Below the pieces are notes generated by a model. It was not told the DNA's origin. It ran no database searches and saw nothing but the letters and a program-made list of their open reading frames with translations. 64,000 nt of DNA from DATBSK01 sp964501785 (lineage in GTDB: Bacteria > Actinomycetota > Acidimicrobiia > IMCC26256 > PALSA-555). The stretch spans positions 1 to 64,000 of the forward strand of contig CAZCUD010000017.1 of the NCBI GenBank assembly GCA_964501785.1. Reading direction: 5' to 3'. Made by a program: the position numbers and the translations under genes. Position 1 is the first letter of the stretch; each line of letters starts with the position of its first letter. Positions 27,235 through 34,717 of this stretch are shown here, in pieces.

Positions 27235-28308
27235 ATGACCCAGCAGGAAGCGCTCGCCAGGGTCCTGACCCCGGTGTTCCCGCCCCGGGTGCTCGACGAC
27301 GTCTACTCCGACGACGAGCATGCGCGGCTGCTCGGCGTGGTGCAGCAGCACGGCCCGTGGCCGACGATCCAGGCCCACCACTTCGAGTCGGTCGACGAGC
27401 TGATCGCGACGACGTCCGGCGTGGTGCCGAAGGACCACGGCCTGACGCTCGACGCGATCGCGACCGCGCAGTTCCGCGGCTTCTACGGCCAGAACTCCGT
27501 CTGCTACTTCCCCGAGATCGAGGACGTCTTCTACAGCTCGCGCCTGCTCGGAGAGGTCAAGTCGTACTGGCATGCCGAGTACGCGAAGCCCACGATGATG
27601 CTGTTCAACATCTGCGGTCCGCATCAGAGCGGACTCAGCCCGCACCTCGACGCGGTCACCTTCCGTGGCGTTCGCTACGAGAACACGCCGGTGTGGCTGC
27701 TCAACATCATGGCGAAGTCGGGGCTGTTCACCGACTACATCGTCAACATGGCCCAGGTCATCACGTGGTGGTATCGGGGTGAGGCCGGCACGTTCACGTA
27801 CTGGCCGGACGGACCGCTCGCGCCCCCGAAGACGCTCCCGACCCCCATGTGGAACCGTGGCGTCGTGGTGCAGAACGAGCTGATGTTCCACCGGGGTGAT
27901 CCGGTCGGTCGTCCGGACGAGCGCGCCATCGAGAGGCTCGCCCACCGTTCGCTGTTCGAGCACCGCGCGGACACGAACGACTGGGTCGTCACGACCGACG
28001 GTGAGGTGATCCGGTCGTACGCCCCGGAGCAGATCCGCCTCCTGGTCCACTGGAGCGCCGAGGTGTACCGGGACATGGACGACGTGAAGCGCGTCATGGA
28101 CCAGACCGATGACCTGACCCATGAGCGGGTCTTCGAGACGCTCGTCGACGACCTCCGCGCCCAGGGGATCGAGTTCGACGAGCCGGCCGATCCGATGCAC
28201 GACGAAGCGTTCATCCAAACGCTGCTGAGCACCTACACGATCGCGCCGACCACCGACTGGCTCACCGACGAGGTCGACAACCGCGCCGCGACCCAGCGCG
28301 CTTCGTAG
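27235..28308 (+). CDS. Uncharacterised protein with an Fe/2-oxoglutarate-oxygenase-like metal motif
   Basis: A 357-residue soluble protein I cannot assign to a named family. It has SPHLDAVTFRG with H137-L-D139 and, about 80 residues on, VVQNELMFHRGDPVGRPDER with H219 and arginines. That is the order and spacing of an HxD...H triad plus a 2-oxoglutarate-binding arginine. Aromatic segments (WLLNIMAKSG, ITWWYRGEAGTFTYWP) lie between. The ATG is four bases after motif site 4, so the mRNA may be leaderless; no Shine-Dalgarno site is visible. Divergent from an amidohydrolase and 7 bases from the nucleotidyltransferase gene. Oxygenase function is an inference. Confidence 0.6.
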   Translation: MTQQEALARVLTPVFPPRVLDDVYSDDEHARLLGVVQQHGPWPTIQAHHFESVDELIATTSGVVPKDHGLTLDAIATAQFRGFYGQNSVCYFPEIEDVFYSSRLLGEVKSYWHAEYAKPTMMLFNICGPHQSGLSPHLDAVTFRGVRYENTPVWLLNIMAKSGLFTDYIVNMAQVITWWYRGEAGTFTYWPDGPLAPPKTLPTPMWNRGVVVQNELMFHRGDPVGRPDERAIERLAHRSLFEHRADTNDWVVTTDGEVIRSYAPEQIRLLVHWSAEVYRDMDDVKRVMDQTDDLTHERVFETLVDDLRAQGIEFDEPADPMHDEAFIQTLLSTYTIAPTTDWLTDEVDNRAATQRAS

Positions 28309-28315
28309 CCCACAG

Positions 28316-29101
28316 GTGGAGCACCACGAGGCGTCGATCGCCGCCTTCGTCGAGCGATCGACGCGTGAACGACGGTTCGAGGCGGTGATCGTCTCCGGAT
28401 CGGTGGCACGTGGCACCGAGCGGCCCGACTCGGACGTCGACCTGTACCTGGTCGTCGACGACTCGGAGTTCGCCGCCGCTCGCGCCGAGGGGCGCCTCAG
28501 CTACGTCACGTCCGACGACGTCACCTACGAGGATGGCTACTTCGACATCAAGCTGGTCACGCCCGACTACCTCCGACGCGCGGCCCTCGACGGCGACGAC
28601 CCGTGCCGCGCCTCCTTCGAGGGCGCGCGGGTCGCATGGAGCACGATCGACGATCTCGGCGAGCAGATCCGGCGGATCGTCGAGCTCCCCGACGCGGCGT
28701 GGGTCGAGAAGCAACGAGCGTTCATCGCGCACGCAAGGCTCCAGGCCGGCTACTTCCTCCCCCAAGCACACGAGCGTGGGGACGACTTCTTGCTGCAGCA
28801 CGCAGCGGTGCACGTCGTCCTGGCCTACGGACGTGCACTGCTCGCCCTCAATCGTGTCCTCTTCAAAGCACCGAAGTACCTCATGCGCACCGTTGCCGGG
28901 CTCCCACGGAAGCCCGACCGCTACGACGAGCTCGCTCACACCGCGCTCACGCGACCGGGCCCGGACAGCAGCGGTGCGCTCGCGCTCGCCGTCGAGGGCT
29001 TCCACCAATGGCCCGTGAGCGCCGAGGAGACGCTCTCGCGCTACGTCGAGGACAACGAGCTGTCGTGGTTCACGGGGGTCCTCCCACCCGAGTACCGGTG
29101 A
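28316..29101 (+). CDS. Nucleotidyltransferase-domain protein
   Basis: A 261-residue protein. Residues about 23-50 hold the polymerase-beta-like nucleotidyltransferase motif SGSVARGTERPDSDVDLYLVV (GS...RG then DxD). A long helical C-terminal region (HARLQAGYFLPQAHERGD onward) resembles the substrate-binding part of aminoglycoside-type or HEPN-linked NTases. The start is GTG, seven bases after the preceding stop, so it is probably co-transcribed. There is no partner antitoxin beside it. The target is unknown; modification of a small molecule is possible. Confidence 0.72.
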   Translation: MEHHEASIAAFVERSTRERRFEAVIVSGSVARGTERPDSDVDLYLVVDDSEFAAARAEGRLSYVTSDDVTYEDGYFDIKLVTPDYLRRAALDGDDPCRASFEGARVAWSTIDDLGEQIRRIVELPDAAWVEKQRAFIAHARLQAGYFLPQAHERGDDFLLQHAAVHVVLAYGRALLALNRVLFKAPKYLMRTVAGLPRKPDRYDELAHTALTRPGPDSSGALALAVEGFHQWPVSAEETLSRYVEDNELSWFTGVLPPEYR

Positions 29102-29110
29102 GAGACGAGC

Positions 29111-30283
29111 TCAGCGCTCGGGCAGGCTGAACGTCGTGTAGACGACCGCTCGGTCGCGCGTCCGGGGTGGGCGCGTGCCGTGCAGGACGCACCCCACGTG
29201 GATCGTGAGATCGCCGGGCTCGGTGTGCAGATCGACCTCGGGAAGGCCCGAGGCGTAGCCATCGACCAGCCCGGGCGCGGGCACCGACACGCGGTGCGAA
29301 CCTGCGATCACCCGCAGGTGACCCGAATCAGCATCGGTCGCGCCGAGCGGCAACCCGACCGCATAGCCGGCGCAGTGGTAGTCGTGGCCGCCGAAGGAGC
29401 AATCTCGGTGCCACGGGAAGTCAGCGATCCCCTCCACGACGCCGACGGGCTTCAGGAGTGCTTCCGAGCTCTGCGGCCGGTCGGGGAAGCGTTGGTGGCC
29501 GTCGTCGAAGAGCCCTCCGAGACGGCTGTACGCGTCGCCCTCCACGAGCGCGGCCATCGTCGGTGACTCGCGCAGCACGTGCATCACGCGGACGCAGACC
29601 TCGGAGCCGTCTTCGAGTCGCGCCCACCAGCGGTGGGGCTTCTCGCGCGTCGACGCTGCGGCCGCGACCGCGACCTCATCCTTGATCCTGGGGAGCAGGC
29701 CGGCATCGATCCACCCGCGGAGGTGCGCGAAGCCGGCTTCGGCCAGGAAGTGCGCGAGCTCGAGATCGTCGTCGTCGGGCTCGAACGAGCGCGCGAGGTC
29801 GAGGGGGCTGCCGTCGCGGGCGCGCAGCTCGAGAGCTCCCGGCTCGTGAAGTGGCTGACCGTCGAGCAGCGCGTGCAACACGTGGTCCCATGCCAACACT
29901 TCGCCAGCACGGTCTCCGTGCACCTCGGCTCCTGCCTGGAAGACCTGGCCGTACATCGACGAGGTGCCGGAGACGAGCTCGCCGAGCGCGTCAGCGGAGA
30001 GCTCGACCGTCACGGCGTCCGGAGCGACCCCTGGGCGCACGGACCCGGCGTCGATCGTGCACGCTCTTCCGTCGACCTCGATCGTGAGCGGCGACAGCGA
30101 CAGCAGCGCTTGTGCGCGCGAGGCCGTCGCACCGTGGCGAGCAGTCAGCTCGGCGCCCAGCCCGCCGACCAGGTCGTCGAGGTCGACCGGGCAACGATCA
30201 GCCACGCACTTGGTGCGCCGATCGAGCGAGGGTCGGGCGACGGACTCGATGGCTGTCGTCAAGCGAGAGCCGCGAGGTCGCAC
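29111..30283 (-). CDS. SCP2-like domain fused to a PhyH-type Fe/2-oxoglutarate oxygenase
   Basis: The N-terminal 130 or so residues resemble a sterol-carrier-protein-2 fold: PLTIEVDGRACTID, VTVELSADALGELVSGTSSMYGQVF, then AGAEVHGDRAGEVL. The C-terminal part is a PhyH oxygenase with DFPWHRDCSFGG (HxD) and a distal His with Arg in VLHGTRPPRTRDRAVVY. SCP2 domains hold hydrophobic ligands such as sterols or acyl-CoA, so the fusion may present a lipid-like substrate to the iron centre. The start is uncertain: GTG 30283 leaves only about 15 bases after site 5, and TTG 30262 or GTG 30205 are alternatives. Convergent with the nucleotidyltransferase gene, nine bases away. Confidence 0.72.
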   Translation of the reverse strand: MRPRGSRLTTAIESVARPSLDRRTKCVADRCPVDLDDLVGGLGAELTARHGATASRAQALLSLSPLTIEVDGRACTIDAGSVRPGVAPDAVTVELSADALGELVSGTSSMYGQVFQAGAEVHGDRAGEVLAWDHVLHALLDGQPLHEPGALELRARDGSPLDLARSFEPDDDDLELAHFLAEAGFAHLRGWIDAGLLPRIKDEVAVAAAASTREKPHRWWARLEDGSEVCVRVMHVLRESPTMAALVEGDAYSRLGGLFDDGHQRFPDRPQSSEALLKPVGVVEGIADFPWHRDCSFGGHDYHCAGYAVGLPLGATDADSGHLRVIAGSHRVSVPAPGLVDGYASGLPEVDLHTEPGDLTIHVGCVLHGTRPPRTRDRAVVYTTFSLPER

Positions 30284-30298
30284 TGGCCGGGCACGCCA

Positions 30299-30317
30299 GG
30301 AAATATAGCGTCGTTAT
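30299..30317. promoter_or_regulatory. Shared 19-bp regulon motif, site 5
   Basis: Top strand ggaaatatagcgtcgttat, between the divergent SCP2-PhyH and SnoaL-like genes. Read on the minus strand it is ATAACG-A-CGCTAT followed by ATTTCC. This and site 1 are the closest to a full palindrome. Confidence 0.65.
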
Positions 30318-30356
30318 CATCCGACGATTGGTGGTCGGCGCCGACGGGGGGACGAC

Positions 30357-30767
30357 ATGACGACGCAAGCGGAGCAGAACAAGGCCTTGGTGCTCGAGTA
30401 CCTCGAGGCGTTCCGTACGTTCGACCCCGCTCGGTACGAGCCGTACCTCGCCGACGAGCCCGTCTACCGGGCGGGCATGAACGTGCGGTGTGGGCGAGAG
30501 GCCTTCCGCGCGAACACCGAGGCCGGGAAGCTGCTCTACCCCGAGCCCGATGCAGCCGAGGTCGAGGTGGAGGCGCTCCTGACCGGCGGTGATTGGGTCG
30601 CGGCGCTGATCACCCGGCGCGCGGTCACCAACACGGGGGCCGACTACGAGAACGTCTACGGGATGTTCTTCGAGGTCGTCGACGGCAAGATCCAGACCCA
30701 GGTCGAGCTGCTCGACTTCCGCGTTGCGGCCGAGAAGTTCGACCTCTCGGTGCTCGAGTCGCCGTAG
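30357..30767 (+). CDS. SnoaL-like (NTF2-fold) protein
   Basis: A 136-residue protein with the NTF2/SnoaL layout: N-terminal helix (EQNKALVLEYLEAFRTFDPARYEPYLADEPVYR), central helix (CGREAFRANTEAGKLLYP) and C-terminal strands ending in ENVYGMFFEVVDGKIQTQVELLDF, typical of limonene-epoxide-hydrolase/SnoaL relatives. ATG 30357 is preceded by GGGGGGACGAC. It is a single gene, with its stop back to back with the stop of the convergent VOC gene. The enzymatic role is unknown; its promoter carries the shared motif. Confidence 0.78.
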   Translation: MTTQAEQNKALVLEYLEAFRTFDPARYEPYLADEPVYRAGMNVRCGREAFRANTEAGKLLYPEPDAAEVEVEALLTGGDWVAALITRRAVTNTGADYENVYGMFFEVVDGKIQTQVELLDFRVAAEKFDLSVLESP

Positions 30768-31160
30768 TCAGCTGGTCGGCATCTCGACGACCTCGGCGAG
30801 GTGCCCCTCCGGGTCGGCGATGAAGCCGACCCGCATGCCACCGGCCTCTTCCGAGACGAAGGGCGCCGCGCGCACGACCGCGCCGGTCGCCACCGCGCGC
30901 TCGAACAGCGCGTCGATGTCGCCGGTGGTGAAGCCCAGGAGCAGCTCACCCGTCGGAGGTGCGTCCCGGTCGACCCATCGCAGCAGGATCAGCCCGCCGT
31001 AGGCGCCGTCGCGCCCGAGGATGATCTCCTCGATCGGCTCACCGCCGATCTCGGCCTCCACACGCTGGATCGGCTCGAGGTCGTACACGGCACCGTAGAA
31101 GCGAGCCATCGCGTCGAGGTCGTGCACCACGAGCTTGGTGAAGGAGTAGCTCGTGGTCAT
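30768..31160 (-). CDS. Glyoxalase/VOC-superfamily protein
   Basis: A 130-residue protein with two beta-alpha-beta-beta-beta units: SFTKLVVHDLDAMARFYGAVYDLEPI and ELLLGFTTGDIDALFERAVATGAVV, ending ADPEGHLAEVVEMP. The C-terminal Glu in AEVVE and the N-terminal His in VVHDL are placed as VOC metal ligands. VOC enzymes include glyoxalase I, epimerases and ring-cleavage dioxygenases. The start overlaps the amidohydrolase stop (ATGA), so it is coupled to that gene and falls under motif site 6. Confidence 0.82.
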   Translation of the reverse strand: MTTSYSFTKLVVHDLDAMARFYGAVYDLEPIQRVEAEIGGEPIEEIILGRDGAYGGLILLRWVDRDAPPTGELLLGFTTGDIDALFERAVATGAVVRAAPFVSEEAGGMRVGFIADPEGHLAEVVEMPTS

Positions 31161-32314
31161 CGGGTCGGGAGCGGGTCGCCGGTGCGAGCGAAGCAATCTT
31201 CGATGTTGGCGCCGAGGAACGACGTGCGCAGGTCGTCATCGAGGTCGGCGAGCTCTGGGCCGTAGAGGGTGATCGGGTCGGCGTTGCCCTCGTGGTGTGG
31301 GTAGTCGGACGAGAACACGAACGTCTCCGGGCTCTCCCGCAGGTAGTCGACGGGGTGAAGGTCGCCGAAGCCCGGCAGCGGCGTGACGCGGACGTTGCGT
31401 CGGAGCATGTCGGCACCCGAGACGTCCCAGGGCCACTCACCGAGGATGAACGACGACTCGGCCTGGCGCGCGAGCGTGTCGAGGAACGGCGGCACCCAGT
31501 TGATCCGCAGCTCGGCCAGGAGCACGGTCAGGTCTGGGTGGCGCGCGAACACGCCGCCGTACAGCAGCGCCGAGATGATGTTCTGTGCGGCGTGCCACCG
31601 CTGGGTGTTGGCGAGTCGCAGGATCCCCGAGATGCCCGCGCCGCCGGGCTCGTCGAACCCGATGTCGGCCCATCCGTCGAAGTCGGTGCCGGTGTTGCCG
31701 ACGTGCACGATCGCGAGCATGCCGAGTCGTGTCGCGGCCTCCCAGACCGGGTCCCACGCGGGGTGACCGGGCGACACCGGTGTCGGTGGCTTGCCCTTGA
31801 CGGTGTAGAGGAAGAAAGCGCGGGCGCCGCGCTCGCGTGCGTGCTCGAGCTCGGCGACGGCAACGGCGGGGTCGCTCAGATCGAGCACCGCGACGGCGTG
31901 CAGACGGTCGGCGCCGTCGGAGAGCTGCTCGGTGAGGTAGTCGTTGCAGCGGCGCGCGCCCTTCGCTCGATCGGGGCCGAGGTACTCGAGCATCTGCCAC
32001 CACGCGCCCGGGTTCACCAGGCAGTGGTCGATGCCGACCGAGTCCATCCAGTCGACTCGCTCCAGCGCGGTCGACTCGTGCACCGGGTGCAGCACCGCCG
32101 GCCCACCCTGCTGCTTCGCGATCTCGATGAGGCCGGGGAACATCTCCAGGGGCGACGGGCGCCGAGCCTCGGGGAGCGAACGCAGGAGATCGCCGGCCAC
32201 GCCGTGCGCGACGCCCGCGAGACGGCCTTCCGGGAGCCGATCGCGCCACGGCTCGAGCGGGAACTCGCCGCCGTAGTCCTCGACCTCCCAGTGCGAGTCG
32301 ACATCGATGATCAT
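31157..32314 (-). CDS. Amidohydrolase-2 family metal-dependent hydrolase
   Basis: A 385-residue TIM-barrel protein starting IIDVDSHWEVEDYGGEF, with IVHVGNTGTDFDGW, VLLAELRINWVPPF and the C-terminal FSSDYPHHEGNADP. At VLLAELRINW the usual Glu-His pair is Glu-Leu, so one metal ligand may differ from the 25981 protein (VFAEHGIEW). ATG 32314 has a good GGGGGAG site. Motif site 6 is 28 bases upstream. It heads a two-gene operon with a VOC protein. Confidence 0.85.
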   Translation of the reverse strand: MIIDVDSHWEVEDYGGEFPLEPWRDRLPEGRLAGVAHGVAGDLLRSLPEARRPSPLEMFPGLIEIAKQQGGPAVLHPVHESTALERVDWMDSVGIDHCLVNPGAWWQMLEYLGPDRAKGARRCNDYLTEQLSDGADRLHAVAVLDLSDPAVAVAELEHARERGARAFFLYTVKGKPPTPVSPGHPAWDPVWEAATRLGMLAIVHVGNTGTDFDGWADIGFDEPGGAGISGILRLANTQRWHAAQNIISALLYGGVFARHPDLTVLLAELRINWVPPFLDTLARQAESSFILGEWPWDVSGADMLRRNVRVTPLPGFGDLHPVDYLRESPETFVFSSDYPHHEGNADPITLYGPELADLDDDLRTSFLGANIEDCFARTGDPLPTR

Positions 32315-32341
32315 GCGCTCCCCCGGATCGTGATCCTGCGG

Positions 32342-32360
32342 CGAAATGTACCAGTGTTAT
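32342..32360. promoter_or_regulatory. Shared 19-bp regulon motif, site 6
   Basis: Top strand cgaaatgtaccagtgttat, between divergent amidohydrolase and flavoprotein genes. It differs from site 3 at three of 19 positions. Read to the left, TACATT is a possible -10 box about 33 bases before ATG 32314. Confidence 0.6.
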
Positions 32361-32373
32361 CTTCCCCCAGCGC

Positions 32374-33603
32374 ATGGGGCTCCTGGCAAGGATCCGACGG
32401 ATCGTCGACACGCTTCGCTCCGTGATGCGCTTCGAGCCGATCGAGCTCGACCCGATCACCCGGCGGCTCCGGCGCGCGGCGTCGGTCGCCGACCTGCGCC
32501 GGATCGCGAAGCGTCGCCTGCCGCGGGGCGTCTTCGACTACATCGACGGCGGAGCCGAGGACGAGCACAGCCTCACCGCGAACACCCAGGCGTTCGCCCG
32601 CATCACGTTCCGACCACGGGTGCTGCGTGACGTCGACGAGATCGACACCCACACGACGATGCTCGGTCGCCCGGTGCCGGCACCCTTCGCGCTGTCGCCG
32701 ACCGGGTTCAACCGCATCGCCGATCCTGCCGGCGAGCTGGCAGTCGCACGGGCGGCCGCGCGTGCACGAGTTCCGTACTCGCTGTCGACGCTCGGGACAC
32801 GCTCGATCGAAGAGGTCGCCGCAGTCAACGCCGGTCGGAAGTGGTTCCAGGTGTACGTCTGGAACGACCGTGGACTCGTCAAGGAGATGATCGGGCGCGC
32901 GGCCGACGCCGGGTACGAGGCGCTCATCCTGACGGTCGACACCGCGGTGCAGGGGCGACGCGAGCGAGACGTCCGCCACGGGTTCACGCTGCCGCCGAAG
33001 CTCGGCCTCGACACGCTGCTCGACGGCGTCCTGCACCCCTCGTGGACCTGGGACTTCGTTCGTGCCGACCCGATCCGCTTCGCCAACGTCGTCGGGCGCG
33101 GCGTCTCCGACGGCGCCGAAGCGGTCGATCTCGCCGAGATCATGAACAACCAGTTCGATTCTTCTGTCGACTGGGAAGACGTCGACTGGCTCCGCTCGGT
33201 CTGGGACGGCCCAGTGGTCCTCAAGGGGATCCAGACGGTGACCGACGCCGAGTTCGCCGCCGCGCGCGGGGTCGACGCGATCATGCTGTCGAACCACGGT
33301 GGCCGCCAGCTCGACTCCTCACCCGCACCGATCGACCTCGTCGCGCCGGTCACCGACGCCGTGGGGGACGCGATCGAGGTCTGGTGCGACGGTGGCGTGC
33401 GCCGCGGCAGCGACATCGTGAAGGCGGTCGCGCGCGGCGCGCGCGCGTGCACCATCGGCCGCGCCTACCTCTACGGTCTCGGCGCCGCGGGCGAGCGCGG
33501 CGTCGACCACGTGCTCGCGATGCTGCGGGCAGATGTTCAGCGCACCATGGCGCTGCTCGGCATCCGCACCGTCGACGAGCTGACCCGCGACTTCGTCACC
33601 TAG
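32374..33603 (+). CDS. FMN-dependent alpha-hydroxy-acid dehydrogenase (L-lactate dehydrogenase-like)
   Basis: A 409-residue (beta/alpha)8 flavoprotein. Seen: GVFDYIDGGAEDEHSL (FMN site start), SPTGFNRIADP, WFQVYVWNDRGL, LTVDTAVQGRRERDVRHGF, the active-site MLSNHGGRQLDSSPAP with the catalytic His, and WCDGGVRRGSDIVKA. It oxidises L-2-hydroxy acids to 2-oxo acids, most likely L-lactate to pyruvate. That fits the L-lactate made by the rhamnose aldolase/dehydrogenase at 20585; mandelate or glycolate are alternatives. The promoter carries motif site 6. The last gene before the rnpB boundary. Confidence 0.88.
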   Translation: MGLLARIRRIVDTLRSVMRFEPIELDPITRRLRRAASVADLRRIAKRRLPRGVFDYIDGGAEDEHSLTANTQAFARITFRPRVLRDVDEIDTHTTMLGRPVPAPFALSPTGFNRIADPAGELAVARAAARARVPYSLSTLGTRSIEEVAAVNAGRKWFQVYVWNDRGLVKEMIGRAADAGYEALILTVDTAVQGRRERDVRHGFTLPPKLGLDTLLDGVLHPSWTWDFVRADPIRFANVVGRGVSDGAEAVDLAEIMNNQFDSSVDWEDVDWLRSVWDGPVVLKGIQTVTDAEFAAARGVDAIMLSNHGGRQLDSSPAPIDLVAPVTDAVGDAIEVWCDGGVRRGSDIVKAVARGARACTIGRAYLYGLGAAGERGVDHVLAMLRADVQRTMALLGIRTVDELTRDFVT

Positions 33604-33621
33604 GCACGACACCGAGCAGAG

Positions 33622-33649
33622 GTGGTGGCGAGTCGGCCGTACGCCGGAT
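33622..33649 (-). repeat. rnpB 3' end, right-hand copy of the direct repeat
   Basis: GTGGTGGCGAGTCGGCC followed by GTACGCCGGAT on the top strand equals the copy at 2258-2286 apart from one extra G there. This copy belongs to the complete rnpB gene. Confidence 0.8.
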
Positions 33650-34020
33650 TCTGTCCGGACGGCGTGCGCCGCCCGTGGCGACCATCCATCTCGGCCGACG
33701 GTTGCCCGCCGGCTCCAGCGGCCTACCCGGGGGTGTCTGCGTGCGAGCCGCACTCCCCCTGTCTGGCCTTGCTCCCGGTGGGGTTTGCCGAGCCACCCGG
33801 GTCACCCCGGGTGCTGGTGCGCTCTTACCGCACCCTTTCAACCTTGCCTGTGCCACCTCCGGAGAGGTGGCCATCGGCGGTCTGCTCTCTGTGGCACTTT
33901 CCTGCGGGTCGCCCCGACTGGGTGTTGCCCAGCACCGTGCTCTGTGGAGTCCGGACGTTCCTCGGACCGATCCGCCACGTGCACGCATCGGTACGCGGCC
34001 GCCTGGCCGACTCGCCACCG
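33622..34020 (-). ncRNA. rnpB: RNase P RNA, bacterial type A
   Basis: Read on the minus strand, the 5' end GGTGGCGAGTCGGCC pairs with the 3' end GGCCGACTCGCCACC (P1). Inside are the conserved GAGGAACGTCCGGACTCC, GGAAAGTGCCACAGA, AAGGTTGAAAGGGTGCGGTAAGAGCGC-type segments (no more than short parts quoted) and the 3' GACAGAATCCGGCGTACGG. Size about 400 nt is normal for actinobacteria. It is the catalytic RNA that removes tRNA 5' leaders. The exact ends are estimated from P1 pairing. Its 3' end is duplicated at 2258-2286. Confidence 0.93.
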
Positions 34021-34073
34021 TGCCCATTGTCGCAGGGTCGAGGCCGAGCTCCCAGGGCGGTCGAGCAGGGCCT

Positions 34074-34103
34074 CATACCACCGGTGGTACCATCGGTGGT
34101 ATG
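34074..34103 (+). promoter_or_regulatory. VapB operator overlapping the start codon
   Basis: CATACCACCG and CGGTGGTATG form a perfect 10+10 inverted repeat that includes the vapB ATG. A second palindrome ACCACCGGTGGT lies inside it at 34077-34088, giving three half-sites. The vapB mRNA is probably leaderless, so VapBC binding here would block both promoter and start. Confidence 0.7.
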
Positions 34104-34310
34104 ACCACCAAGACCACGGTGTACCTCCCCGATGAGCTCAAGGACCGGATCGAGCGCGAAGCCCGACGCCGAGGCGTCGCAGAGGCCGAGGTCATCCGCA
34201 GCGCCCTCGCCCAGGGGCTCGGCCGACCCAGGCCGAGGGGCGGGCTCTTCTCCGCGCCGCCGTTCGCCGCGAAGGCCGATGAGCTGCTCGAAGGCTTCGG
34301 CGACCGGTGA
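34101..34310 (+). CDS. vapB: VapB-type antitoxin, ribbon-helix-helix
   Basis: A 69-residue protein: a short strand TTKTTVYLPDEL, then helices KDRIEREARRRGVAEAEVIRSALAQGL, the ribbon-helix-helix DNA-binding fold, then a tail with GGLFSAPPFAAKADELLEGFGDR that would wrap the toxin. The start ATG 34101 is inside a palindromic operator. The toxin start overlaps its stop (GTGA). It neutralises VapC and, with it, represses the operon, by family knowledge. The longer frame through this position is not real, since it would begin in the lactate dehydrogenase and cross rnpB. Confidence 0.85.
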   Translation: MTTKTTVYLPDELKDRIEREARRRGVAEAEVIRSALAQGLGRPRPRGGLFSAPPFAAKADELLEGFGDR

Positions 34311-34717
34311 TCGTCGCGGACACGAGCGGCCTGCTCGCGTACTTCAACGACCGCGAACCGACGCACGATGCCGTCGTGCAGATCGTCGCCGACGAGCGCG
34401 ACCCATTGTTCGTCTCTCCCTACGTCGTCGCCGAGCTCGACCACCTCGTCGCGACCCGCATCGGCGTGGATGCCGAGCTCACGCTGCTCGCCGAGCTCTC
34501 GTCAGGCGGCTACGAGCTCGCGTCGTTCGATGCCGCGGATCTCCGAGCGATCACCGACGTGATCGAGCGCAACCGCGATCAGCAGATCGGTGTCGCCGAC
34601 GCGGGCAACGTCGTGCTGGCGCAGCGGTTCGGAACGCGCACGATCCTCACGCTCGATCACCGCCACTTCGACGTGCTGCGCCCGCTCTCCGGCGGCCGCT
34701 TCCGAGTCGTCCCGTGA
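34307..34717 (+). CDS. vapC: VapC-type PIN-domain ribonuclease toxin
   Basis: A 136-residue PIN domain. VIVADTSGLLAYFN carries the first catalytic Asp, VVAELDHLV the Glu, and the C-terminal IGVADAGNVVLAQRFGTRTILTLDHRHF the remaining acids. PIN toxins cut tRNA or rRNA at specific sites when the antitoxin is degraded. The GTG start overlaps the vapB stop. Its stop is back to back with the stop of the convergent acetyltransferase gene. Confidence 0.88.
   Translation: MIVADTSGLLAYFNDREPTHDAVVQIVADERDPLFVSPYVVAELDHLVATRIGVDAELTLLAELSSGGYELASFDAADLRAITDVIERNRDQQIGVADAGNVVLAQRFGTRTILTLDHRHFDVLRPLSGGRFRVVP

Noticed and set aside
33622..34100. Several open frames across the rnpB region
   Set aside because: The region folds as RNase P RNA with conserved core segments; the frames carry no protein family.
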